Source of the DNA: Isosphaera pallida ATCC 43644
GTDB taxonomy: Bacteria > Planctomycetota > Planctomycetia > Isosphaerales > Isosphaeraceae
Direction: 5' to 3'
Assembly (NCBI RefSeq): GCF_000186345.1
Contig: NC_014962.1
Span: forward strand, 1 to 64,000
Length of the DNA stretch: 64,000 nucleotides
Part shown: piece by piece, positions 1-11,640 of the stretch
Layout: each line of letters starts with the position of its first letter
Position numbering within the stretch: position 1 is the stretch's first letter
The notes under the pieces: generated by a model
Database searches by the model: none
What the model was told of the DNA's origin: nothing
Seen by the model: only the letters and a program-made list of their open reading frames with translations
Translations under genes and position numbers: made by a program

Positions 1-201
1 ATTGTGGCCGCACGGTGTTCCGTGTTGCAACCAGGGTCGTCCCTTTTGACAACCCCCAACCTGCGGCGCATATCACCAAAGGACTGCTCCGCCTCGTGCG
101 GCCGATTGGTTTGCGCGCCGGCAGGTGGGTTGTCCCGGGTTCGTTTCGCCCAGTCCGCTCTGACCCCACCCGCTCCGGGACCGCCTCTTTCGACGGACGC
201 C

Positions 202-1665
202 ATGACTCCCGCCGCCTCAACGCTTCCAAGCCTGCCCCGCGAATCCGAGCTCCGCGCGGTTCTGGCCGAATTGGTGGAGCCGTCGCGCTACGCCCTCTGG
301 TTCGGCGAGGAGGTGCGGCTCGGTTTGCTTGACGGTGGGGAGACCCTAGAGGTTCAGGTTCCCAACGAGGCGTTTGGCCATCGCCTCGAATCCCGGTTCA
401 CCGATTCATTGATCGAATCGGCTCGTCGGGTTAGCGGACGTGACTCCCGCCTGCGTTTCCGAGTGAGCGACGCCCTGGACGATCAGTCTCGGTCGCAACC
501 AACCGCGACGTTGGTGGTGGACCCCGGATCGAAGTCGGTCGCCGCACCCCGGCCCGGAATGTCAGAGCGTTCCGCCAGCGTCGCGCCGCAGGGCTCAGCA
601 GCGTTGGCGGAACGTCGTGGGTTGCGGACCTTTGACGAGTTCGTGGTGGGGCCCTGCAACCAGTTGGCCCACGCCGCGGCGCTGGACGCGGCACGTGGCT
701 TGGGGCGGTCGTGCGGACCCTTGGTGTTGCATGGAGCGGTTGGGTTGGGCAAGACGCATCTGTTGGAAAGTCTGCATCATCTCGCCAAGCGTCTTCATCC
801 CTCGGCGCGAATTCTGCATTTGACCGCCGAGGCGTTCACCAATCGATTCCTGGAGGCGATCCGTGGTCAAAATCTGGGCGGCTTCCGGGCGCGTCATCGG
901 CAGGCCGATTTGTTAATCGTGGACGACGCCCATTTCCTAGCGGCCAAGCGTGCGACTCAGGACGAGTTTCTCCACACCTACAATGCGGTGTCCTCTCAGG
1001 GAGGGTTGGTGGTGGTGGCAGTTGATCGTCATCCTCGCCGACTGGAGCGAATGAGCGACGAGTTGCGCACCCGGTTCCTAGGTGGGGTGGTGGCTCCCTT
1101 GACGGTGCCCGACCAGGAGACCCGCCGCGCCCTGATCCGTTCCAAGGCAGCGGCGCGTGGCGTGGCGTTGCCCGAAGAGATCGTCGCGTTGCTGGCCGAT
1201 CCTCCCCGCGCTAGCGTCCGCGAGTTAGAGGGCGCGCTCAACGTCGTGCTGGCTGAGGTTCGTTTGACCGGGCGAGCCTTATCCCCCTTGTGGGTACGGG
1301 AGCGTCTAGGGGAACTCCTCACTGCGCCGCGTTCCAGCCCCAGTCTGGCGACGATCGAGCGAACGGTAGCCCGCGTGTTTGGAATCGCTCCCGAAGCGTT
1401 GCGGGGCCAGACGCGGTCTCGAGCCGTAACCGGCCCACGAATGCTGGCGATGTATTTGGCGCGACGCAGGGGGCGCGCCTCCTACGCCGAGATCGGCCGC
1501 CACTTTGGTGGTCGGAACCATTCCACCGTCATGGCCGCCGAAAAGCGAGTCAGCGCTTGGTTGCTCCGATCCCATGATCCCTACCGCTTCCCCGGTTTCG
1601 ACTCCGCCGCCGAGGCGCTGGCCCGCCTTGAACGTGAACTCGACGGCGACGAGGCCAGCGGGTGA
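202..1665 (+). CDS. dnaA: Chromosomal replication initiator protein DnaA
   Basis: DnaA binds DnaA boxes at the origin and melts DNA to start replication. The 487-residue product has an N-terminal domain I (about 14-90), a variable linker, an AAA+ core with Walker A GAVGLGKTH at 178-186 and Walker B LLIVDDAHFL ending near 246, and a domain IV with the DNA-binding signature GRNHSTV at 437-443 (the usual family form is GRDHTTV). I chose ATG 202 because family similarity begins just after it; an open frame runs back to GTG 4 but that 66-residue stretch looks non-coding. No dnaN, recF or gyrB follows; the next gene is convergent. No obvious DnaA-box cluster is seen in the first 200 bases, so this need not be the origin. 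Identity is very secure; the start less so. Confidence 0.93.
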   Translation: MTPAASTLPSLPRESELRAVLAELVEPSRYALWFGEEVRLGLLDGGETLEVQVPNEAFGHRLESRFTDSLIESARRVSGRDSRLRFRVSDALDDQSRSQPTATLVVDPGSKSVAAPRPGMSERSASVAPQGSAALAERRGLRTFDEFVVGPCNQLAHAAALDAARGLGRSCGPLVLHGAVGLGKTHLLESLHHLAKRLHPSARILHLTAEAFTNRFLEAIRGQNLGGFRARHRQADLLIVDDAHFLAAKRATQDEFLHTYNAVSSQGGLVVVAVDRHPRRLERMSDELRTRFLGGVVAPLTVPDQETRRALIRSKAAARGVALPEEIVALLADPPRASVRELEGALNVVLAEVRLTGRALSPLWVRERLGELLTAPRSSPSLATIERTVARVFGIAPEALRGQTRSRAVTGPRMLAMYLARRRGRASYAEIGRHFGGRNHSTVMAAEKRVSAWLLRSHDPYRFPGFDSAAEALARLERELDGDEASG

Positions 1666-1667
1666 AT

Positions 1668-1689
1668 CCGCCCCCGCGATCTGGGGCGG
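1668..1689 (+). terminator. GC hairpin after dnaA
   Basis: A 7-bp perfect stem (CCGCCCC at 1668-1674 with GGGGCGG at 1683-1689, 8-nt loop) begins two bases after the dnaA stop. There is no T-run after it, so it is at best a weak or factor-assisted terminator. Confidence 0.3.
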
Positions 1690-1811
1690 GGCGAGCGACG
1701 AACAAACAAGGCCGGACCCTCGCCCGCCGCGCAGCATTCGTGGTAGGGAGGACAGGACTGAGGGCGTGACAGGACACGGACTCTTGATCAAGTTCACGAA
1801 GGCCGGACGGA

Positions 1812-2672
1812 TCACTTGCTCTGAGCGGCTTCGACCTGTTCCTTGAGCCATCGCGCCTTGTTGGTGGTCACGCCGTCGATTCCCAGGTCGATCAGAGCGC
1901 GGGCGGCTTCGGGGTCGTCCACGGTCCAGACGTAGAGACCCAACCCAGCCGACTTGACCTTCTCGACGGCCGCGCGGTCAAACGGCCCCTGATAATACAG
2001 GTCCAGACCGTCGGCCTTGAGCGTTTTGGCCAGTTCGATGAGTTGGTCGAAGGTGATGTTCCACTCGCCCGTCTCCTTGTCTCGGCGGAAGCCGGAGAGG
2101 AAGTAGGCGGGAATCTCGGGCAGACGACGCTTGGATTCGGCCACAGTCTCAGCGTTAAAGCTGATAACCGCCAGTTGCTCCGGCTTTTTACCCGAGGTTT
2201 CGATCGCCTTCACCAGCGCTGGCACTGCCTCGGGACCGACCTTGATCTCGATGAAGCAGCGCTTGCCCTGGGGGATGGTCTCCAGAACCTGTTCCAGCAA
2301 CGGCAGAGGTTCGCCGGCGTACTTGGCGTCTTTCCAGCTTCCGGCGTCAAGTCCCTTGAGTTGGTCGTAGGTGGAGTCCTTCACCTTGAGCGAGACCCCA
2401 CAGGTGCGCTGGGTGTCGGCGTCGTGGATCACCACCAAACGATCATCCTTGGAGAGATGGACATCCAGTTCGATGGCGTCCACGTCGCGTTCCCAGGCCA
2501 GACGGAAGGCAGCCATCGTGTTTTCGGGGGCGTCGGCCGATTCGCCGCGGTGGGAGATGTATTCGACCGCGGCCTTGCGGGGCGGGTCGAAGGGGTTTGG
2601 GATGGGGGTGATGGCCGGGGCGTTGGCTGGAACCCACGCGAACAGGGATAGCGCCAACAGGGACGGATTCAT
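1812..2672 (-). CDS. Exported glycerophosphodiester phosphodiesterase
   Basis: Hydrolyses glycerophosphodiesters to glycerol 3-phosphate and an alcohol. The 286-residue protein starts with a signal peptide (MNPSLLALSLFAWVPANAPA), so it should act outside the cytoplasmic membrane. The GDPD fold is clear: SHRGESADAPENT early in the domain supplies the first catalytic His-Arg, followed by AIELDVHLSKDD and VVIHD (metal and catalytic His), IEIKVG in the middle, and YVWTVDDPE with DGVTTNKARW at the C-terminus, all standard for UgpQ/GlpQ-type enzymes. ATG 2672 was chosen over an upstream start at 2801 because it begins exactly at the signal peptide and has GAGAGG upstream. It converges with dnaA. 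Substrate range cannot be read from sequence. Confidence 0.9.
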   Translation of the reverse strand: MNPSLLALSLFAWVPANAPAITPIPNPFDPPRKAAVEYISHRGESADAPENTMAAFRLAWERDVDAIELDVHLSKDDRLVVIHDADTQRTCGVSLKVKDSTYDQLKGLDAGSWKDAKYAGEPLPLLEQVLETIPQGKRCFIEIKVGPEAVPALVKAIETSGKKPEQLAVISFNAETVAESKRRLPEIPAYFLSGFRRDKETGEWNITFDQLIELAKTLKADGLDLYYQGPFDRAAVEKVKSAGLGLYVWTVDDPEAARALIDLGIDGVTTNKARWLKEQVEAAQSK

Positions 2673-2868
2673 AGGAAAACAGCCTCTCGGGAGGATGGGT
2701 GAGCCGGTTGAGCGTCGCCGCGTGGTCAAGCTGACGCGGGAGGCGGTCCCGTCCAGATTGGGTCCGGCTCTCTGCGCAGCGGCGGTGAATTGGGCATACA
2801 ACGAGTTGGTTCCCTCGGCAAGAGTCCAAGAGGCGATTTCATGTCATCTTGACGGGATCTTCACAGGC

Positions 2869-3639
2869 TTAGACCAATTCGACGACGCCTTGACGGAGGG
2901 GGCGAATGGGCGAGGCGTCCAGGTCGTAGTCGTCGGGGTAGTGAACGAGACGGAGTCGTTCGCGGAGTTCGCTGGGCAGGGCGGCCAGTTGGGTGAGGTG
3001 GGTGTGCATTCCGGGCGGGTCGTGGGTGGTGACTTCGTGGACGATCAGATGGGCGTTGCAGGTCAACCAGGCGAGCAAAACGGGGTCGAAGGCGGTGTCG
3101 CCGCTGACCGCCAGGGTGCGCCCGGCGGCGGTGACGCGGTAGCCCTGACAGGGCAGCGAGTGGGTCGTTGGATGGCTCTCCACCTCGAAGGGTCCCAAGG
3201 TCAGTCGTTGTCCCGGCTCCAGCGGAATGGTCTCGAAGTAGCGTTCGCGGTCGATCGGTTCAAACGGTTCGCCAGCCTGGAAGCGCATCCGGCCCATGCC
3301 CGCGGCCAGCAGGTCGTCCCAGAGTGGACCGGCTAACTCGGGGTGAATCACCACCCGGGCGCGGCGTCCCAGCGCGAAATAGTTGAAGAATCCGAAATCT
3401 TCGACCCCGCTTACATGATCAGCGTGAAGATGCGTGATCAGCACGGCCTCGACTTGCTCCAGGTCGAAGGGCAGTCCAGCGGCTTGTCCCGCCTCGTGGA
3501 TCATCTTGCGGATCGGATGCGGACAGTCGATCAGGAGCCAACGCCCGTCGTATTCAACCGCCAGGCCGAAGGTGTAGTACAAACGGGTAAACGCCTCCCC
3601 AACCCCCAGGGGAAGCAACCGAAGCGGAGGCGCGGGCAT
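2869..3639 (-). CDS. Metallo-beta-lactamase-fold hydrolase
   Basis: A 256-residue cytoplasmic protein of the MBL superfamily. The metal-binding signature THLHADHVSG gives His70, His72, Asp74 and His75; THSLPC and SGDTAFD supply the later metal His and bridging Asp, and a C-terminal HYPDD follows. The arrangement resembles RNase Z/PhnP-like phosphodiesterases, but it lacks features that would settle a substrate. ATG 3639 has GGGAG about 7 bases upstream and a TATAAT box in the short leader, so it is preferred to TTG 3645. The gene lies downstream of the LarA-like gene on the same strand but has its own promoter, which is flanked by two palindromes. Confidence 0.85.
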   Translation of the reverse strand: MPAPPLRLLPLGVGEAFTRLYYTFGLAVEYDGRWLLIDCPHPIRKMIHEAGQAAGLPFDLEQVEAVLITHLHADHVSGVEDFGFFNYFALGRRARVVIHPELAGPLWDDLLAAGMGRMRFQAGEPFEPIDRERYFETIPLEPGQRLTLGPFEVESHPTTHSLPCQGYRVTAAGRTLAVSGDTAFDPVLLAWLTCNAHLIVHEVTTHDPPGMHTHLTQLAALPSELRERLRLVHYPDDYDLDASPIRPLRQGVVELV

Positions 3640-3651
3640 GACCAACTCCCA

Positions 3652-3692
3652 ACTTCATTGAAGTAAAAGATTATATAAACTTCATCAAGTTT
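3652..3692 (-). promoter_or_regulatory. Promoter with twin palindromes for the MBL hydrolase
   Basis: In an AT-rich island, the minus strand carries a perfect TATAAT -10 (plus coordinates 3670-3675). Two related inverted repeats flank it: ACTTC-ATT-GAAGT at 3652-3664, near the expected transcript start, and AAACTT-CATC-AAGTTT at 3677-3692, just upstream of the -10. They share ACTTCAT and AAGT, as expected for two operator half-turns of one repressor. The -35 is poor, which would fit regulated transcription. The regulator is unknown. Confidence 0.5.
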
Positions 3693-3868
3693 GAATCGAT
3701 TGATAAATCGCCCACGAGCCTTGGGTGTTGGGACGCTCACGGGGAGTGAGCGTTGCGTCTTTCTTGGGTGGGCAATGACGAACCGGGCGGCTTCGGTTGG
3801 CGATGGGTTTGGGGGCGGCGTGTTGGTTGGCTCAACGTCGTTGTCGTTGATCGCCGCCAATCAAGGTT

Positions 3869-5296
3869 TTAGACGATCGACGATGGCCGGCAGTAGGTCA
3901 ACCCCCCTTGCGGAAAAACCCGCACGCGGACGCCGCCGCGGACGGCCGAGCGGAAGTGGGATCCGGCCTGATCGAGATGGACCTCGACCGCGTTCCAGAG
4001 TGCCTCCAGGTTGTCGAAGAGCCGCACCGGTCCCAAGTGGGGGCCGACCACCTGGTGGAGCAAAGGACAGTACACAAAGACCGCGCGATCGACCACCAGT
4101 TCCCGCGCCCAGTGGATCATGAAGGCGGGGCGGAGTTTCCAGATGGAGGCGAGTCGATCGGCTAGTCCCAGACCGTGGCGGATCAGCCAAGCAGCGGGTC
4201 GTCCTCCCCGCCCCAGGCGTCGCAAGCTGCGGCGATCCAACGAGCGGTCTAGTTCGTCGGGACTGGCCCAGAAGAGGCCAACCAGCGCGCCTCCAGGGCG
4301 GCAGGCAGCGCGATGGTGGATCAACGCCTTGAAGCTCTGCAACGGGTCGCCGGGCCAGGGGGAGTTGCCCACCACGACCACTTCAGCAGGGGGACGAAAG
4401 GGGGCTTGGAACCGTCGTCGAGCCTCGTGGGCCAAACGCCGCTGCACCTCGTCGGGGCAGCCGGCCTCGACGCGGAGAATCTGGCCGGGCACGCCCAACA
4501 CATGACCAATCGAAAAGGTTTTGCCCGGAAGCAAAGTCATCGCCCGGGTGATCGCTTGGCGCATCGGGTTGAGGTCAGGGTCGCCTCCTAGCAGGGTCTC
4601 GGGGTGATCCTCGGGGCGAATCCCCCGGCGATGGACCGCCGCCAGGCTGGAGCGGTGGGCGCAACCGGGCAAAATCAGCTTCCAACCCCCGCCGAAACCG
4701 GCCTGAAGGTGCGGCAGGGTGGATCCGATCAACACCCGCAAATCCGCTTGGACCACCGGACGGAAAAGCCGCACCGGCAAGTCCTGGTCGATGGTTCCTA
4801 GGTCGTCGTAGGCCGTTGGGTCGTCCACCGGGGGACTCCACCATCTCAGGCGATCGGTTAACTCCGCGCCGAGACGCCGAACCATTGCCTCGCGGTCCAC
4901 CGGACGGTGACGGCCCACCGCCACCACCAAGTCGATCGAGTCGTCGCCCACCCCGGCCCGCTCCAGACGTTCCAGAACCACTGGCAAGGCGCGTTCTACC
5001 GGGGTCCAGCGCGACGGGTCGTCGATCACCAACGCCACCCGACCCAACGGCGTGGTGGCCAGGGTCTCGCTCCAGCCCGAGGCCGGATCGTCCAAAAGAC
5101 GGCCCAGCCGCGCTTCGTACTCCTCACTCGCCAATGCGTCGTCCAGAAGGGGTTGGGTGACGTCGATCAGACGCCACGATTCAGGCATCCGCAAGGCCAA
5201 CCGCTCACCCGGTCCCCAGGGGATCAAGACCTCCGGGAATCCCGGTCGGGGCCAAACGTCGGACGAGCCTGGCGGCGTGGAGCAACTCATGGACAT
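3869..5296 (-). CDS. LarA-type (nickel-dependent) racemase family protein, DUF2088
   Basis: A 475-residue member of the lactate racemase LarA family (N-terminal DUF2088), cytoplasmic. LarA enzymes isomerise 2-hydroxy acids using a covalently bound nickel-pincer nucleotide. Key residues are present at the expected spacing: His130 in VGRHRP, His196 in TLPHLQAGFGGG, Lys206 in GGGWKLILPG and His222 in AVHRRG. These match the catalytic His108/His174, cofactor-binding Lys184 and nickel-ligand His200 of Lactobacillus LarA with a constant offset of 22. DDPSRWTP near 92-99 matches the family DDxTRPTP motif. ATG 5296 or 5290 could be the start. No larB, larC or larE cofactor genes are in the window. 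The substrate could be another hydroxy acid, since the family is diverse. Confidence 0.8.
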   Translation of the reverse strand: MSMSCSTPPGSSDVWPRPGFPEVLIPWGPGERLALRMPESWRLIDVTQPLLDDALASEEYEARLGRLLDDPASGWSETLATTPLGRVALVIDDPSRWTPVERALPVVLERLERAGVGDDSIDLVVAVGRHRPVDREAMVRRLGAELTDRLRWWSPPVDDPTAYDDLGTIDQDLPVRLFRPVVQADLRVLIGSTLPHLQAGFGGGWKLILPGCAHRSSLAAVHRRGIRPEDHPETLLGGDPDLNPMRQAITRAMTLLPGKTFSIGHVLGVPGQILRVEAGCPDEVQRRLAHEARRRFQAPFRPPAEVVVVGNSPWPGDPLQSFKALIHHRAACRPGGALVGLFWASPDELDRSLDRRSLRRLGRGGRPAAWLIRHGLGLADRLASIWKLRPAFMIHWARELVVDRAVFVYCPLLHQVVGPHLGPVRLFDNLEALWNAVEVHLDQAGSHFRSAVRGGVRVRVFPQGGLTYCRPSSIV

Positions 5297-5657
5297 CGTG
5301 CGATCCGCGGCGCGTCGGCCTCAGCCGACGCGAGAGAGGACATACTTCCGGGCGTCACCATAATGTCCCCCACACGTCTTGCCAAGGGAGCCTCGAAGTC
5401 GGAGAACCCCGGATCGGTCCTTCCCCAACCCCTCGGCGACAAACCCACGCCAAGTGGTTAAACTCTCGGTGGAACGCGGACGGCGCAGCGGCGCGATTGT
5501 GCGTGATCGTCACGGCGGTGATTCCAGGCGAGATCAGACAAAACCTGCAACTCGCGGTCGTTTTCGCCGAGTCCCCAATGTGTTCCACCCAACAGCGAAC
5601 AGGCCGACTACGGCGTGTTGTCGGAACCTGGTCTCATTTGCGATCGAGTGACCCGCC
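5297..5657. other. Non-coding gap between the divergent LarA-like and Nudix genes
   Basis: About 360 bases. Short open frames on both strands show no family-like sequence. It should contain the promoters of both divergent genes, but I see no convincing -35/-10 pair. Confidence 0.5.
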
Positions 5658-6110
5658 ATGCGCGATCCGATCCCAACCTGGTATTTCGTTTTAGTGGTGG
5701 TGAGGCGGGGCGATCAGTTTCTCGTTGTCCAGGAACGTAAACATGATCAAACCTGGTATTTACCCGCAGGTCGGGTCGAACCAGGCGAGACGCTGGCCGA
5801 GGCGGCTGTGCGCGAGACCAGGGAAGAGTCGGGGGTGGAGATTGAACTGGAGGGGCTGTTGGCGATCGACCACACCCCCTCTTTGTGGGGCGGCAGCCGG
5901 TTGCGGGTGATCTATCTGGCCCGGCCCAAGGATGATCGTCCGCCCAAGGCGGTTCCAGACCAGCACAGCCTGAGAGCCCGCTGGGTGAATCTGGAGGAGT
6001 TGGATGGACTGCCGTTGCGCAGCGATGAGGTCAAGGTCTGGTTCCAGTGGGTTGCCGGCGGTGGCCCGGTCCATTCCCTGGAGTTGATCCGCTCGGAAGG
6101 TCTCGTCTGA
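5658..6110 (+). CDS. Nudix hydrolase
   Basis: A 150-residue cytoplasmic pyrophosphohydrolase of the Nudix family, which cleaves nucleoside diphosphates linked to another moiety. The Nudix box is perfect (G38, E44, R52-E53, E56-E57, G59, V60; GX5EX7REUXEEXGU). The segment before it, FLVVQERKHDQTWYLPAG, is typical of MutT/ADP-ribose-type members. The size is normal for a single-domain protein. It stands alone between a divergent gene and carB. No SD is obvious before ATG 5658. Substrate unknown. Confidence 0.9.
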   Translation: MRDPIPTWYFVLVVVRRGDQFLVVQERKHDQTWYLPAGRVEPGETLAEAAVRETREESGVEIELEGLLAIDHTPSLWGGSRLRVIYLARPKDDRPPKAVPDQHSLRARWVNLEELDGLPLRSDEVKVWFQWVAGGGPVHSLELIRSEGLV

Positions 6111-6512
6111 GTGGAACGCCCCCCCGATCCCGGACGCGGACCTAACGAGCCGGGCAGAGCCGGTTCCTACGGCGATCTTGTTCGACTCCCCCCTTGCCGG
6201 GTAAGATGTCGCCACTTCGCGCGGCGGTCGGAACCAAAGTCGATCGGTCTTCCCGGGTGTCTTGACGCGACCGCGACGCGAGCGGACGAGGCGGCGACGG
6301 CGAGGTTGGCGAGCTCGGTCCCAACCCCACGCGGCTCATGGCGGGCCGTTGGCCGCGAACGGCGTCGCGGCGTGAAACAGAATGTTCTGATGATTTGTAA
6401 TGAGGTTGGGCTCAACTCGACGATCATCCGCTCCGCGTCCACTTGAGTTGGGCGTCGGGTCGGGTTCCAACCGATCGAGGCAGCCCTTCGCACCGTCCCG
6501 AGGTTCTTCGCC
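6111..6512. other. Leader region upstream of carB
   Basis: About 400 bases without a credible gene. It contains a perfect small palindrome CAGAA-TG-TTCTG at 6378-6389, followed by TGTAAT (6396-6401), a possible -10 for carB with only a weak -35 (TGAAAC at 6373-6378). No pyrimidine-binding attenuator structure was recognised. Confidence 0.35.
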
Positions 6513-9764
<3,252 letters not shown>

Positions 9765-10315
9765 GACCGTCCGCCTTCCACGTCCACCTAGGCGGTGGCG
9801 GTGACGACACTTACCCGGATCGCCCCGGTCCCAAAGGCCGATCCGATCCAACCCAACGTTCCAACACCCCTCCCTTTCAAAGCGACCCGTTCAATACCCA
9901 AACCCAAACCCCCTCTCCACGCGGCAAGATCGAAGGAACAAACGCGGCGCCGGATCCGTTAGGTTGGATTCCTTCCGGGTCGAGCCGCGAATCGCCGCGG
10001 CTCTCACTCTTGAATGAAACACCATGACATAGCGTGGTCCGCGGCCACGCTCCGACTCATGCGATGCCATTTCCCTCCGTTACAGGGTCAGTCGATCCAC
10101 ACGCGACGTTCAACTCAGTTGGGTCCGCCTTTGAAGCAGCACGCCGCAAGGAACCGGCTCAACGGACGAATCCCTTGTGACGCGGCGGTGTCGAGCGCGG
10201 CATTGGGGACCACCTCCACAACCGCGCCGGCTGGCGCGGGACTCGGCAGGTCCGCTTCAAACACCTGGGCTTGAGGCGGGGCGTCGTTCTAAGCTCTAAG
10301 AAGGAAGAAATCGAG
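9765..10315. other. Gap downstream of carB with one GC hairpin
   Basis: About 550 bases with only weak short frames. A perfect 8-bp inverted repeat GAGCCGCG (9982-9989) / CGCGGCTC (9996-10003) with a 6-nt loop may be a terminator or operator; it has no T-run. The promoter of the following membrane-protein gene should lie here. Confidence 0.4.
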
Positions 10316-11113
10316 ATGGCGCAGTTGAGCGAGGCTTCCTCCTCGGATACGTTGACATCGGACCTAGCCGATCAGGTCAAGGGATTGCTGCCCACCAGCG
10401 ACGTGTCGGGCGACGACGACCCCGGCAAGCAGCTGGCGATGCTGGAACTCGCCGGCGAGGAGGTGGCCGCCGGGTTCAAACCCCAGTCAGTTCGCGCCCT
10501 TTCGCCCGAGGTGCAATATCTGCACATCTCTCGGACCATTCATCAGCTGGTCACCGACCGCAACCGCGCTGTGGGCACCTTTCTGTTCGTCGCCTCGCTG
10601 CTAGTCGGGGCCTCCAGCGCCATGATGAACGCCCAGCCGACGGTCGATCCGATCGTGCCAATGAGCCTTCTGGTGCGCTGGAGTCTGCCGGTCACGTTTG
10701 GAGCGCTGGGGATCATCGGCGTCTTCATGTGCTTGATCCTGATTCGCACCCGCGAAGGACTGATTTACGAAGTCACCAAGATGAATGTGATCCTCGGCAT
10801 CCCCTCGCCGCGGGTTACCCGGGTCAGTCCGCTGTCGATCTTCTACTTGATGCACTTGTTGGTCGCGCTGTTGGGCGGGGTCTGCGCTGGGGCGGCGGTG
10901 GGATTGATCCTGGTGGATCGCGGCCTCACGGGATTGGGAGGACTGGCCTTCGCCGCCGTGGTGGCGATGATCTACGTCGCCGCGTTCCTGACTCTCTATG
11001 TGATTCGCGTCCGCCGCGTGTCGCTCGATCCAATCGTCGTCAAAACCCTGGAGAACGCCGCCCACACCGCCTCGCCCCTCCCATCGGCCTCCGCAAACAA
11101 CAGCGGCGCTTGA
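10316..11113 (+). CDS. Four-helix integral membrane protein, function unknown
   Basis: I do not recognise a family. The 265-residue product has a polar cytoplasmic-looking N-terminal third (about 1-75), then four predicted transmembrane segments in two pairs: around VGTFLFVASLLVGASSAMM and LPVTFGALGIIGVFMCLILI, then IFYLMHLLVALLGGVCAGAAVGL and LGGLAFAAVVAMIYVAAFLT. A short basic loop and a small-residue tail end the protein. ATG 10316 is preferred to 10271 because AGGAAG lies 8-9 bases upstream. It is followed after 170 bases by the sdpR-sdpI pair on the same strand, but the inverted repeat before sdpR suggests separate control. It is a real gene by codon use and topology. Confidence 0.7.
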   Translation: MAQLSEASSSDTLTSDLADQVKGLLPTSDVSGDDDPGKQLAMLELAGEEVAAGFKPQSVRALSPEVQYLHISRTIHQLVTDRNRAVGTFLFVASLLVGASSAMMNAQPTVDPIVPMSLLVRWSLPVTFGALGIIGVFMCLILIRTREGLIYEVTKMNVILGIPSPRVTRVSPLSIFYLMHLLVALLGGVCAGAAVGLILVDRGLTGLGGLAFAAVVAMIYVAAFLTLYVIRVRRVSLDPIVVKTLENAAHTASPLPSASANNSGA

Positions 11114-11193
11114 TCCCCGCCGTTTTCAGCGGCCCGCCCGCCAAGTCGATGAACCTATTGCCCCAGTTCCCTCCCGGCTTGTCTTTCAACGAA

Positions 11194-11211
11194 TTTCGAT
11201 CATCTTCGAAA
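11194..11211 (+). promoter_or_regulatory. Candidate SdpR operator
   Basis: Inverted repeat TTTCGA-TCATCT-TCGAAA about 75-90 bases before sdpR. ArsR-type repressors usually bind such palindromes in their own promoters, so autoregulation is a fair inference; no clear -35/-10 accompanies it. Confidence 0.35.
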
Positions 11212-11293
11212 GAAAAGGGAACGAGCGGCGAATCTCTTTGGAGGGCACCGCTCGGGCACCCGGCTTTGTTAGGGGAGGCGTAGCATCGACGAG

Positions 11294-11638
11294 GTGTTCA
11301 AAGCTCTGGCGGACCCCACGCGGCGAGAGATTTTGCGTCTCCTGGCGCAACGGGACATGACGGCCGGTGAGTTGGCCGACCATTTCGCCATGACCAAGCC
11401 GACGGTCTCGCACCACTTCGCGGTCCTCAAGAGGGCCGAGTTGGTGACTCACCGCAAGCGAGCGCAGCAAGTGGTTTATTCGCTCAACACCACGGTGGCG
11501 CAGGAACTTCTAGCCTGGATTTACGACCTGTTCAAAGTGGGAAACCCACCACAAACCGCCGGGATGTCCAACGAAGCGACGCGCGGAGATGAAACTGGGA
11601 TTCCTGCGTCCTCGACGACCTTCAATCAAGAGGAGTGA
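11294..11638 (+). CDS. sdpR: ArsR-family repressor, SdpR-like
   Basis: A winged-helix transcriptional repressor. FKALADPTRREILRLL, MTAGELADHF, KPTVSHHFAVLKRAELV and VYSLNTTV match SdpR, the autorepressor of the Bacillus sdpRI operon, and no metal-binding cysteines are present. The coordinates use the GTG at 11294 (114 residues). However, the strong SD AGGGGAGG (11271-11278) is 15 bases from that GTG but 6 bases from an in-frame ATC at 11285, and starting there gives the usual family N-terminus (Met-DEVFKALADPTRR). No ATG is available. The reader should treat 11285 as a serious alternative start. The unusual C-terminal 25 residues are polar. The stop codon is three bases before the sdpI start. 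Confidence 0.88.
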   Translation: MFKALADPTRREILRLLAQRDMTAGELADHFAMTKPTVSHHFAVLKRAELVTHRKRAQQVVYSLNTTVAQELLAWIYDLFKVGNPPQTAGMSNEATRGDETGIPASSTTFNQEE

Positions 11639-11640
11639 TC

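Noticed and set aside
2371-3336. Plus-strand open frame of 321 codons
   Set aside because: Antisense to the phosphodiesterase and MBL genes, with no recognisable domain.
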